DNA of 64,000 nucleotides from CAZSDU01 sp963662525 (GTDB lineage Bacteria > Bacteroidota > Bacteroidia > Bacteroidales > FEN-979): assembly GCA_963662525.1 (NCBI GenBank), contig OY759717.1:1488001-1552000 (forward strand), read 5' to 3'. The notes beneath the pieces are model-generated. The model was not told the origin of the DNA and did not search any database. It worked only from the letters and a program-made list of their open reading frames with translations. Both the position numbers and the translations under genes were made by a program. Shown here in pieces: positions 18,983-27,384 of this stretch; positions within the stretch are counted from its first letter, which is position 1, and the number at the start of each line of letters is the position of its first letter.

Positions 18983-20305
18983 CTATTTAAAAGAAGCGCC
19001 CGATTTCAGTAGAATTGTCAGTGAATTGTCTCTGGGTATAAAATCAGTCCACAGGAAATCACAGTAATACGGAAGCCAGGCAGCGCCGTATTGTCTTGCG
19101 GTTTGCTCAATCAATGCTGTATCCTCAAGGGCTCTGTCTTCATCACCGTACAGATGGACCATTAATGAGGATCCCATACAATGGGAAATATGCCAGGCAG
19201 TATCATTATATGTGGGGGGCTTACCCTTCATGAACATTGTCGTAAACATGGTATCTGCAGCGATCCGGGTTAAACCTTCAGCATATTGTGTAAACGTTTG
19301 ATACGGGGAAATGTCTGGATAGTTTGCATTTTTGATGTGCTTCGTTGTAATGATCAATGCGGAATCCTTAATGTACGTTATCAACCGGTATGCACAAGGG
19401 TAAACAATAATAGAACCGGTCTCTATATCATATAAGGTATGATTTCCTGATTGTTGCTCCGTAATATCAGTTGCATGAAAATGCCCGGTAAACATAATCT
19501 TCAAGCCCGCATTCATGAGTTGGTTTGAGACTTCTGTATAATTATCGACCATAAAGCCAGGGAATGAATTGTGCTTTTCAGTGAATTGTTCAACTAATCC
19601 GTGATGCATCATGCCAAAAACTGTTTTTCCTTTCAGGGCTGCTTCTGCCAACCGGTCAAGTACCCATGTCATGGTACCCGGCCTGATTGCTCCCGCGGTA
19701 TAAATAGAATCATTTATATTATCATACTTGCAGCAATCAATTGCAAGGATCCAGAGATTGGGCAAAGGTTCTGACACATAACTCAGGGAGTATGGATCGG
19801 TATATAACGCATCGCTATATCCACAATCATAATAAATCGATCTGAATTTATCCGGACCGATATTCTGAACCCTTGTTTGTACAGCGCCGTTGTATTGATA
19901 CGAATGCGGGTTGTAAATGTCATGGTTACCAGTAATAACCCTGACTTTGATCCCGGCCTGAATCAATTGCTGAAGGTATAAATGAACAGAGACATGACAG
20001 ACCAGTTCACCATCTTTGGTGAGATCTCCCGGAATAAGGACAAGGTTGGGCTTTGCCTGAATTAATTCATGAATAGCTTCCTGCATGATAGCATCACTCG
20101 CGGCCAGGAGTTTCCCGTCGGTTACAAGATAATCCTGAAACGCGGGACCATCCTTTATCAGCAAGGAAGGATCCATATAGTGATTGTCGGCCAATACGGC
20201 AATGGTATAAACATTTGATGCGGGGCTATAAACGGTATCGCTTTTTTTACATCCTGCAAAAAAAAACAGAATTAAGATCGCTGGTAAAACAAATAGATTT
20301 TTCAT
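18983..20305 (-). CDS. Metallophosphoesterase lipoprotein
   Basis: A 440-residue calcineurin-like phosphoesterase. The signal MKNLFVLPAILILFFFAGC ends in a lipobox, predicting a lipid-anchored envelope enzyme. All metal-binding blocks are present in order: ADNHYMDP (Asp and His), IPGDLTKDGE (GD), ITGNHDIY (GNHD), MMHHGLV and FTGHFHATD (GHxH). The C-terminal ~130 residues are an additional region ending with a helical tail (LEDTALIEQTARQYGAAWLPYY). It could be a nucleotidase or phosphodiesterase; the substrate is not readable. Upstream lies a repeat-bearing 376-bp gap. Confidence 0.88.
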   Translation of the reverse strand: MKNLFVLPAILILFFFAGCKKSDTVYSPASNVYTIAVLADNHYMDPSLLIKDGPAFQDYLVTDGKLLAASDAIMQEAIHELIQAKPNLVLIPGDLTKDGELVCHVSVHLYLQQLIQAGIKVRVITGNHDIYNPHSYQYNGAVQTRVQNIGPDKFRSIYYDCGYSDALYTDPYSLSYVSEPLPNLWILAIDCCKYDNINDSIYTAGAIRPGTMTWVLDRLAEAALKGKTVFGMMHHGLVEQFTEKHNSFPGFMVDNYTEVSNQLMNAGLKIMFTGHFHATDITEQQSGNHTLYDIETGSIIVYPCAYRLITYIKDSALIITTKHIKNANYPDISPYQTFTQYAEGLTRIAADTMFTTMFMKGKPPTYNDTAWHISHCMGSSLMVHLYGDEDRALEDTALIEQTARQYGAAWLPYYCDFLWTDFIPRDNSLTILLKSGASFK

Positions 20306-20476
20306 GTGCCCCGGGATTTAATTTTGGTTGTAAAACAGCATATTTATCTCGGGGAAATTATTCAATATCAATCCTCTCCGATAAAGTAAAGATACGACTT
20401 AATACTGAGCTTTTTACATATTTCCCAAAATATATATTTCCGGTTCCCCTTCTGTCTGTCTTTGATAAACTCCTGA

Positions 20477-20536
20477 TGAGTTGGCGAGTTGGTGAGGTGG
20501 TGAGTTGGTGAGTTGGCAAGGGTCGATAGGCGATAG
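20477..20536. repeat. GGTGAGNT array with conserved tail, copy 2
   Basis: GAGTTGGCGAGTTGGTGAGGT-type 8-bp units are followed by the same tail as copy 1. The 30 nt at 20507-20536 match 17042-17071 exactly. This is the only notable element in the 376-bp gap between the phosphoesterase and the following membrane-protein gene. The rest of the gap shows nothing beyond possible promoter-like TATCTTTA on the minus strand at 20387-20394. Confidence 0.85.
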
Positions 20537-20681
20537 GTAGCTTTTTCATCTTTTCTGAAGATAGTTTTCATTTCATTATCGGCGCTCTGGGTGTCACGCT
20601 GTGGTTTGGCAAAAAAAATGGCATTCATGAGATAATTATCAAAATAATTATGAAATTTGTCCATATAAAAAACCTTCAACT

Positions 20682-21665
20682 ATGAATTCTTTTCAGCAGT
20701 ATCTCATCCCCTGGATTGTTTCACAGCTTGTAAGTCTTCTCATTTTGTTCCTTGCCTGGAAAAAACCGGTATGGACAAGATATATTCTTGCCGTTTTATT
20801 TTGTGCCGCAGGCATATTTAACTGGTTCACTTCCATGAAAACCCCGGACGCATATTTGATGTATGCCGAAACATCCCTTGGTTTTTATCGTGATTTTATT
20901 AATGGATGGTTTAAAGAGCATATACAGATGGTTATACCTATCATTGCATCAGGGCAGCTATTGGTTGGTATTGGTTTATTTGCAGGAAGACACTGGCTGG
21001 CCTTAGGATGTCTTGGGGCAATCATTTTCCTTATTGCCATTATACCACTGGGAATAGGATCTGCCTTCCCGTTCTCCATAACGGTGTCGGTGGCTGCTTT
21101 CCTGGTGTACCGTAACTGGCAAACCAGGTGGGGCGCCACTGAACGGGAGTTCAACAGGTCTATGCCCGGTGATGATCTGGTAATGAAACCCGATTTCAAT
21201 ACCACGAGGGGGATTACAATTCGTACTACGCCTCAAAACATATTCCCCTGGATTGTTCAGATTGGCTCAAAAAGAGCGGGCTGGTATAGCATCAATTTGC
21301 TCGATAACGGAGGCGTGCAAAGCGCTTCAGAGATACTGCCCGAATATCAGCACATTGAAAAAGGACTATTTATTCCATTTACACCTGATCAAAAAAACGG
21401 AATGTGGGTCATTGATTATGAAACTGATAAATTCATTCTCTGGGGCGATAAATCGGGAAAGGCAAGCTGGTGCTGGTATCTTGTTCCTGGGCCTGAGGGG
21501 ACGACCCGTTTATTGACACGGCTTCATACGCGCTATGACTGGCGAAGTTTATGGATCATTTATTATTTGATCTATGATATCGGAGATATTGTGATGATGA
21601 GCAAGTGTATGAAAGGGATAAAAAACCGCGCCGAAAAACATACCGAGCGACAGGTGAGCTGGTGA
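20682..21665 (+). CDS. Membrane protein with C-terminal SRPBCC-like domain
   Basis: A 327-residue protein. Residues 1-150 hold about four transmembrane helices (WIVSQLVSLLILFLAW, YILAVLFCAAGIFNWF, MVIPIIASGQLLVGIGLF, GCLGAIIFLIAIIPLG). Residues 165-310 resemble an SRPBCC/START-like ligand-binding fold seen after membrane segments in Bacteroidota and Actinobacteria: TRGITIRTTPQNIFPWIVQI, RAGWYS, then GEGT-like GPEGTTRLLTRLHTRYDW. Its last codons (GTG AGC TGG TGA) lie inside a GGTGAGNT repeat array, so the natural C-terminus has been replaced or extended by repeat sequence. Function unknown. Confidence 0.65.
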   Translation: MNSFQQYLIPWIVSQLVSLLILFLAWKKPVWTRYILAVLFCAAGIFNWFTSMKTPDAYLMYAETSLGFYRDFINGWFKEHIQMVIPIIASGQLLVGIGLFAGRHWLALGCLGAIIFLIAIIPLGIGSAFPFSITVSVAAFLVYRNWQTRWGATEREFNRSMPGDDLVMKPDFNTTRGITIRTTPQNIFPWIVQIGSKRAGWYSINLLDNGGVQSASEILPEYQHIEKGLFIPFTPDQKNGMWVIDYETDKFILWGDKSGKASWCWYLVPGPEGTTRLLTRLHTRYDWRSLWIIYYLIYDIGDIVMMSKCMKGIKNRAEKHTERQVSW

Positions 21666-21676
21666 GGTGGTGAGTT
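21653..21676. repeat. GGTGAGNT array overlapping a gene end
   Basis: Three units GGTGAGCT GGTGAGGT GGTGAGTT. The stop codon of the upstream membrane-protein gene is formed within the second unit, which shows insertion of the array into the end of a coding region. Confidence 0.8.
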
Positions 21677-21756
21677 TGTAAGCTCCCCTATTTTTCGGGG
21701 TTGATTTACTTTCCAATGTATCAACACTCAGGCGTCGAACCTTTTAACAATGATAA

Positions 21757-22845
21757 TTAATTAAACATTGCCCATTTGTAATGCTTTTTAATGTCTGCTT
21801 TCTGTAAGGCAATGTACCCCCCCACAATGACCGATAAAGGGAAATGACCCAATAAAATCTCTGCAATAAAAACAGGCAGTCCTATATAGGCATAAAAATC
21901 ATCGACTTTCTCGATCAGGTGAAGTTTTTTCATCATTACCTCCGCCACTCGTGCCTCTTTCTCTACGTATGAAAGATCTGTCAGGGATCCGTTTTCAATC
22001 ATTGCATTCCATTCTGATAGTTTCTCCCGAAATGCTTTAACGGCTCCATTTTGTGAAGCATTAAGTGTGGCTTTCAATGTCGGGCAATATCCAAATCTGC
22101 CTAATGCCGCAGCACTGATCTTAACAATCACATATTCGTAATCTTTTAGGCTGAAGTTTTGATTTACTTGGTTATTAAATCCGGCAACTTTTATATATGC
22201 ATTGGAGGCAGTTGCGGTGCTCATCATTTTCTCAAAATCATCATAGCATGACTTGATCCTCCTTGCTTTTATAAATAATCCTCTTCTTTCGTCCTCTTTT
22301 AGAACCTCTTGGTAAGGTATTCCCGATAGTTCAAAATAATGACCATTTTTCCTGAGTTGGTCATACAGCATTTTAAAAACGAGACTGGGCGGTTCTTTGC
22401 CTTGATCAAAATATTCTTTTTTTCTACTATCCAACTCCTCTGTTGCAGCAGTGATAATACTAATTATTTCATCTTCATGAATAGGCTGAGAAATGGTTCC
22501 AAATCTTCTATTCTCCAACATTGAAGCCAGTATCTGGATGGGCACAATGAACGAGCTATCAACTTGGACTTTCGATGAATCTGCATGACACTCCTTAACT
22601 ATAATTCCGTTATCAATCATATATCCTGAAAGAGCATCATAATTACAATCAGGTATATGTAATACATGATCCGACAACATGAATTGTTCTAAAACAGCTG
22701 TTTTTTGGTAATGAGGAATTTTTAACGTGTCATAAATATTATAGAACTCATTAAAATTACTCTTGTTGATTTTCAGTAATCCTTCATCCTCAGCCATTTT
22801 TAAAAAAGCATAATAAAGAGGGAGATCAAAAAGTGTGGTTTTCAT
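21757..22845 (-). CDS. Hypothetical helical protein
   Basis: A 362-residue protein I do not recognise. It has no signal peptide. The sequence is mostly helical with charged residues (EDEIISIITAATEELDSRKKEYF; KSCYDDFEKMMSTATASNAYI). A hydrophobic stretch near the C-terminus (YIGLPVFIAEILLGHFPLSVIVGGYIAL) could be membrane-associated. It is convergent with the SRPBCC-like gene and lies at the edge of the defence island. It could be an accessory or phage-derived gene. Confidence 0.55.
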   Translation of the reverse strand: MKTTLFDLPLYYAFLKMAEDEGLLKINKSNFNEFYNIYDTLKIPHYQKTAVLEQFMLSDHVLHIPDCNYDALSGYMIDNGIIVKECHADSSKVQVDSSFIVPIQILASMLENRRFGTISQPIHEDEIISIITAATEELDSRKKEYFDQGKEPPSLVFKMLYDQLRKNGHYFELSGIPYQEVLKEDERRGLFIKARRIKSCYDDFEKMMSTATASNAYIKVAGFNNQVNQNFSLKDYEYVIVKISAAALGRFGYCPTLKATLNASQNGAVKAFREKLSEWNAMIENGSLTDLSYVEKEARVAEVMMKKLHLIEKVDDFYAYIGLPVFIAEILLGHFPLSVIVGGYIALQKADIKKHYKWAMFN

Positions 22846-22982
22846 TGTGTCTTTTTTTCATTACTCTGCGGTACTCCTTTCCAGTATATTGATAAGGTGC
22901 GATGGTAGGTTTGTATGTTTGTGAGTAAATAAAAATTGCTATTGATTGTGTTTTTAGGAGGCGAGGCTGTCTGAAATATTCA

Positions 22983-23177
22983 TTAAAGTGATTCAAAATT
23001 AGTTCTGATGATTCCGGCCATCAGAAATCGCCTTTTTGTGAGGAATTCAAAATATTCCATATTTTCCCAGCCAAACGGGAGCGCATGCATATTTGTCATG
23101 GTAATCCAATCTTCTTCCCTGAATCGTGATTTCAGGTTTCTCAAATCCATCTGGACAATAATTACCGATCGTATGCA
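22983..23177 (-). pseudogene. C-terminal remnant of a DUF262/GmrSD-like protein
   Basis: In the 378-bp gap, the minus strand reads VQMDLRNLKSRFREEDW, MTNMHALPFGWENMEYF and EFLTKRRFLMAGIIRTNF, ending at a TAA (22983-22985). The closing pattern (gW...ldyf.eFL..RR.lMA..IR..F) is characteristic of the C-terminus of DUF262/DUF1524 (GmrSD-type) proteins. There is no start and upstream is closed by a stop, so it is a fragment of ~64 codons. It borders the zeta-like pair and suggests a former restriction system. Confidence 0.4.
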
Positions 23178-23223
23178 TTACCAGTGAATTTACCTTGAGC
23201 CTTAAAACCCTTGTGATGAAATT

Positions 23224-23967
23224 TTAAGCCTTATAATGTGATAAGACGAATTCTTTGAACCATTGAGGCAATGCACTCATTTTAAGTTGCAGTTTCCCTT
23301 CATACGCCTCAGCAATCAGATTTAATTTTTTTCCTGAATTGTCAAAGAGGTAAGCTCTTCTAGCCAATTTAATTGCAGGAAACAAATTTGTTAATGTATT
23401 GGTATAACGTGATCTAATTTTATCCTCTCTCACGTCATGGCCGCCCATTTGTACTCTGTTGGCTACTCTTTCAACATTTATTTCAGGGTCATCCGTACAT
23501 ATAAAATATAGATAGGTCTTATAGCCTTGATTATTAGCATGCCTAATTAAATCAACTTTAGAAGGATGGCTCATGACTGTTTCAAAAGAAAACGATTTAT
23601 TTTTTTTAAATAACAGCCAACGGATAAACGATGCCGCAAATGATGCCTCATAACTGTGAGTTTCCTTAGTGCGATCAACAATAAAATTTTCTTTAACTTG
23701 TACGTCTATAATTGCCCCTTCTTTATGAGCTTTATCAAATAATGATTTTGCCTCATTGGTTTTTGAAAATTTATCTAAATCTTCTTGGGTAGCTTTAATT
23801 CCTATAGGAAGAAGATCAATCAGACCACTTTTGTTTAACTGACTTTCCAAATCATCAGCATTGATGAAATACCCCGGATCGTATTTCTTTTTAAATTCAT
23901 TAAACAAAGTACTTTTACCAGATCCATTAGGACCGGCAAATATCCTCAGTCGCATATTATTTTGCAT
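23224..23967 (-). CDS. Zeta-toxin-like P-loop kinase
   Basis: A 247-residue P-loop protein. Walker A is FAGPNGSGKST (Lys18) at the N-terminus, followed by FINADDLESQL, the substrate-side Asp region of zeta toxins. An internal SFETVMSHPSKVDLIRHA block matches the zeta-toxin-like 'predicted ABC-type ATPase' family. Zeta toxins phosphorylate UDP-N-acetylglucosamine; whether this one does is unknown. The start at 23967 overlaps the end of the upstream gene by 11 bp, which indicates co-translation; ATG 23955 (MRLRI) is an alternative start. It is the 3'-most gene of the minus-strand defence cluster. Confidence 0.8.
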   Translation of the reverse strand: MQNNMRLRIFAGPNGSGKSTLFNEFKKKYDPGYFINADDLESQLNKSGLIDLLPIGIKATQEDLDKFSKTNEAKSLFDKAHKEGAIIDVQVKENFIVDRTKETHSYEASFAASFIRWLLFKKNKSFSFETVMSHPSKVDLIRHANNQGYKTYLYFICTDDPEINVERVANRVQMGGHDVREDKIRSRYTNTLTNLFPAIKLARRAYLFDNSGKKLNLIAEAYEGKLQLKMSALPQWFKEFVLSHYKA

Positions 23968-24298
23968 GAAAAATCATCCCTTTTTTTAATGAACCTTTTG
24001 CTTCTTTGGAAACGATTTTTGCTTTGCGTTCTGTAATTATTTCCTTACTGCCATCAGGATGCTCCCTATATATAATGCCATTTTGCATATATGTAATTGG
24101 CAAGCCTAAGGCTTTAGATGACCTTATAGCATTGACAGCCCCAGTATGCCCGATTTTGACAAGTGTTGCTGTTTGTTTAAAGTCTGATCTGAAAACTGGC
24201 TGTTTGCTGCCTAAATCTGTTGCCTCAACCGATCTTTTTTTTACAGATTTATGAGCTGAATTTCTTTTAACTTTTTTATTTAAACTTACTCTTGCCAT
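23957..24298 (-). CDS. Small basic protein, putative antitoxin partner of the zeta-like kinase
   Basis: A 113-residue, lysine- and arginine-rich protein (MARVSLNKKVKRNSAHKSVKKRS) with a central HTGAVNAIRSSKALGLPITY segment and NGIIYREHPDGSKEI. It overlaps the zeta-like gene by 11 bp and precedes it, as antitoxins often do. It is not homologous in any obvious way to classical epsilon antitoxin. The pairing with a zeta-like ATPase is seen in many Bacteroidota genomes by gene order. The antitoxin function is inferred only from position. Confidence 0.65.
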   Translation of the reverse strand: MARVSLNKKVKRNSAHKSVKKRSVEATDLGSKQPVFRSDFKQTATLVKIGHTGAVNAIRSSKALGLPITYMQNGIIYREHPDGSKEIITERKAKIVSKEAKGSLKKGMIFHAK

Positions 24299-24319
24299 AT
24301 TGAAGCGATTAATCTATTG

Positions 24320-24327
24320 CAAATTTA
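24320..24327 (-). promoter_or_regulatory. -7 box TAAATTTG before the zeta-like pair
   Basis: The minus strand reads TAAATTTG at 24327-24320, an exact TAnnTTTG box 22 bp before the ATG at 24298. No good TTTG -33 box at N19 is present. It suggests the toxin pair can be transcribed apart from hsdR. Confidence 0.4.
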
Positions 24328-24370
24328 CGAAAATATCAGGCAAATAGGAACTTTTGAGGTCTTTTAAAAT

Positions 24371-27300
24371 TCAGACAGTCACCTTCCTATAATCCCTCCA
24401 AAACTCATCCACAATCAAATCCCTGATCACCGGGTTCTCAAACTTCTGATAGAAATCGACGCGGTCGTTGACATAGGATAGGAAGATCGAGCCAATCACC
24501 TCTTCGAACTTGCGGCGCTTGTTGGTCTCGCTGTTATCCCCGGTCATGACGTTTCGCAGGGCCTCATCGCTTTGCACGCGGGAGCGAACGTTGCTGAGAT
24601 CGAGCCGATGCTCCTCGGTAAGTTCTGCCCCGTAAATCTCATTCAGCTTGCGTACAATCTCCGAAAGGAAGTCGAGTGGCTCTTCGGCCGAGCCGCCCCC
24701 TCCCATGGCTGTCATGGGCTCTAAAACGCCGGAAACGTCTTCCAGGCCGAGGCGGTATTCCCCGATTTTCTGAATACGTAACGATGAAAGTTCAACTGAA
24801 CCTGAAATATCCACAAAGGCAGAATCTCCTTTGGGCAGCTTCTTGTTCACATATTTCAGGAAGATGTACAGCTTCTCGAGCTCAATGTCTTCGAAGGTGA
24901 CGATCTGGCTGATGTACCCGTATAGGCGCACGTACGACTGGATCAGCGATTTGAATTCGTTCTTCTGCTCGAGGTCGCCGATCTCGTTCCATTTTTCCAC
25001 CACGCGGTTCAGGACGGGTTGCAGCATCTCGTCCGATTCGCGTTCGTTGTAAAACAGCCGGCAGAACTCATCCACCATATACTTGGTGAACAGGTTGAAG
25101 GTACGGATCTTCGTCTCCAGGTCATAGAGCTTGTTGGGATCGGTCTCACCGGATAGCTCGGTGGAAGTATAAAACGGCTGGAAAGCCTCAATGACTTCGG
25201 AAGTATCGTTGGCGAAATCCAGGACAAAGGTCTCGGTCTTGCCCGAACAGGTGCGGTTGAGCCGGGAAAGCGTTTGCACACACTGCACCCCCGAAAGTTT
25301 CTTATCGACGAACATCGCCTGCAGCAGGGGTTCATCGAAACCCGTCTGGAATTTATTGCTCACGATCAGGATGCGGTAGCGCGGGTCCTTCAACCCATCA
25401 GCTATAGATACCATGTGCTGCAATCCGTTTTCCCTGTTCAGGATAGTCTCGTTGACTTCACGGATGCAGGATTCAGGATGCAAGATACCGGATCCTGCAT
25501 CTTGCATCTTGGATCCTGTATCACGCCCCCCGTATCTCACCGTCCCACTGAATGCAACAAGCACCGAATAGGAAAGTCCGAGCGCTTTCATCTGCCTCAC
25601 CATCTCCTGCTGGAACAGCACACAATGGTACCTCGACCGCACCACCACCATCGCCCTTCCCTTGCCATTGATCGTGCGGGAAGTCTTACCCACAAACTGC
25701 TGAAGAATGATCTTTACCTTTTGTTCTATCGTCTGCGGATGAGAATCCACGAAATTCACCACCTGCCTCATCGCCTTGCCCTCGGGAAGCTGCTTGTCGT
25801 CGCCGGTCTGCACGAGCCTGAACCAGCGCGAATACGTCGTATAGTTTTTCAGCACATCCAGCGTAAAGCCCTCGGCGATGGACTGTTTCATTGTATACGA
25901 GTGGAAAGGCACGAACCGGCCATCCGCAGTCCTTCTTCCAAATAATTCCAGCGTTTTATTCTTGGGAGTCCCCGTGAACCCGAAGAAACTCACATGTTCC
26001 TGCCGCCCGCGGTTGCGGATCTCCTCCCTGATGAGGTCTTCATAATCGGGCAGTTCCTCATCCTCCTCCTCTCCGTTTTCCCCTTTGGAGATCGTCTTTT
26101 TCAGGTGTTTCGACGTCTCGCCGGTTTGAGAGCTATGCACCTCGTCGATGATCACCCCGAAAGTCTTTGATTTCAGTTGCGAGATCGTTTCCGAAATCTT
26201 CGGGAACTTCTGGATGGTCGAGATGATGATATCCTTCGATTGTTCCAGGAACTCCTGCAGCTGGTGCGAATCCTTATCCACGCTGTTCACCACCCCCCTG
26301 GTCTGTTCAAGTTGGGTGATGGTGTTCTGAAGCTGTTTATCGAGCACCTTGCGGTCGGTGACCACGATGATGGTATCGAAGATGCGGTGCGTCTCGTCCT
26401 TACTGCGGTAGAGCGAAGTGAGCAGGTGCGACAGCCAGCCGATCTCGTACGATTTCCCCGAGCCTGTGGTATGCTGGATCAGGTAATGATGCCCAGTTCC
26501 CTCCATCCTCACCTGGTCCCTGATCTTCCGCACACAATCGAGCTGGTGGTAACGCGGGAAGATGAGCAGTTCCTTCGGTTTCTCGACCACCCTGCCCTTA
26601 TAGGAATCCCAGCTCTTATCAACCTCCCTGGAGAGGTGCACGTAGTTTTCGATGATGTCGAGCAGAGAATCCGGCGCCAGGATCTCCTCCCAGAGGTAGT
26701 GGGTGCGGTAACCGCTGGGGTTGGGCGGATTTGCGATCCCCTTGTTATACGGCAGAAACTTCGTGTCGTCGCCCATGAGCCGCGTCGTCATCGTCACTAC
26801 ATCGTTATCCACGCAGAAGTGGGCCAGCAGCTGTTTAAATCGCAGCAGGGGTTCCTTAGGATCCCTGTCGCGACGGTACTGGGCTTCGGAATTGGTGAAA
26901 TCCTGGCCCGTGAGCTGGTTTTTCAGTTCCATTGTAAGCAGCGGGATCCCGTTCAGGAACAGCGCCATATCGATGGAATTCTCGTTTTTTAATGAATATT
27001 TTAACTGGCGGATGAGGGAGCGGCGGTTTTTCAGGTAGAGTTTCCGGTGTTCAAGGTTCAATCCGGAATTTGGCTGAAAATAAACCATCGAGAAACTGCA
27101 GCCCCTGTCCTTGAAACCATTCCTCAGCACATCGATCACACCCCTGCGGGAAATCTCCTCATTCAGACGCTTGCAAAGCTTAACCTCCGTTTCCTCACCA
27201 TACTGAACCGTAAGCTTTTCATACTCCTTCGGCTGAGAATCCATGATAAACCCCAGAACCTCAGAAGGAATCAGGCAGAGACCCCGGTCATACTCAGTTG

Positions 27301-27379
27301 GCAGGATCGAGCAGTATCCCTGGCTATTCAGAGATGACTCGATATGTTTCTCAAACCGTTTCTCACTCGGAGCATCCAT
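24371..27379 (-). CDS. hsdR: Type I restriction enzyme R subunit (HsdR)
   Basis: A 1002-residue subunit when started at ATG 27379 (MDAPSEKRFEKHIESSL); the longer ORF would use TTG at 27388. Nuclease domain: IDMALFLNGIPLLTMELKNQ carries the PD-(D/E)xK core. Translocase: TTGSGKSYEIGWL (Walker A), VIIDEVHSS (DEVH box), FFGFTGTP (motif III), then the second RecA lobe with ANKFQTGFDEPLL-like SNKFQTGFDE and TLSRLNR. The reaction is ATP-dependent DNA translocation and cleavage with HsdM/HsdS. Around residues 620-640 an insertion encoded by a short-word repeat (25462-25522) interrupts the usual GG...VNETIL stretch in frame. It starts 5 bp after the hsdS stop. Confidence 0.93.
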   Translation of the reverse strand: MDAPSEKRFEKHIESSLNSQGYCSILPTEYDRGLCLIPSEVLGFIMDSQPKEYEKLTVQYGEETEVKLCKRLNEEISRRGVIDVLRNGFKDRGCSFSMVYFQPNSGLNLEHRKLYLKNRRSLIRQLKYSLKNENSIDMALFLNGIPLLTMELKNQLTGQDFTNSEAQYRRDRDPKEPLLRFKQLLAHFCVDNDVVTMTTRLMGDDTKFLPYNKGIANPPNPSGYRTHYLWEEILAPDSLLDIIENYVHLSREVDKSWDSYKGRVVEKPKELLIFPRYHQLDCVRKIRDQVRMEGTGHHYLIQHTTGSGKSYEIGWLSHLLTSLYRSKDETHRIFDTIIVVTDRKVLDKQLQNTITQLEQTRGVVNSVDKDSHQLQEFLEQSKDIIISTIQKFPKISETISQLKSKTFGVIIDEVHSSQTGETSKHLKKTISKGENGEEEDEELPDYEDLIREEIRNRGRQEHVSFFGFTGTPKNKTLELFGRRTADGRFVPFHSYTMKQSIAEGFTLDVLKNYTTYSRWFRLVQTGDDKQLPEGKAMRQVVNFVDSHPQTIEQKVKIILQQFVGKTSRTINGKGRAMVVVRSRYHCVLFQQEMVRQMKALGLSYSVLVAFSGTVRYGGRDTGSKMQDAGSGILHPESCIREVNETILNRENGLQHMVSIADGLKDPRYRILIVSNKFQTGFDEPLLQAMFVDKKLSGVQCVQTLSRLNRTCSGKTETFVLDFANDTSEVIEAFQPFYTSTELSGETDPNKLYDLETKIRTFNLFTKYMVDEFCRLFYNERESDEMLQPVLNRVVEKWNEIGDLEQKNEFKSLIQSYVRLYGYISQIVTFEDIELEKLYIFLKYVNKKLPKGDSAFVDISGSVELSSLRIQKIGEYRLGLEDVSGVLEPMTAMGGGGSAEEPLDFLSEIVRKLNEIYGAELTEEHRLDLSNVRSRVQSDEALRNVMTGDNSETNKRRKFEEVIGSIFLSYVNDRVDFYQKFENPVIRDLIVDEFWRDYRKVTV
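25462..25522. repeat. Short-word GGATGCA/GGATCC repeat inserted in hsdR
   Basis: About 60 bp of alternating GCAGGAT, GGATGCAAGATA and GATCCTGCATC words, forming partial inverted repeats, lie in the hsdR coding region. They add about 20 residues (GSKMQDAGSGILHPESC) between VAFSGTVRYGG and REVNETIL, keeping frame. Similar short-word arrays occur between genes elsewhere in the window. Confidence 0.75.
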
Positions 27380-27384
27380 AAAAC

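Noticed and set aside
25274..26992. Long plus-strand ORFs opposite hsdR
   Set aside because: Shadows of the hsdR helicase coding sequence; no recognisable domain.
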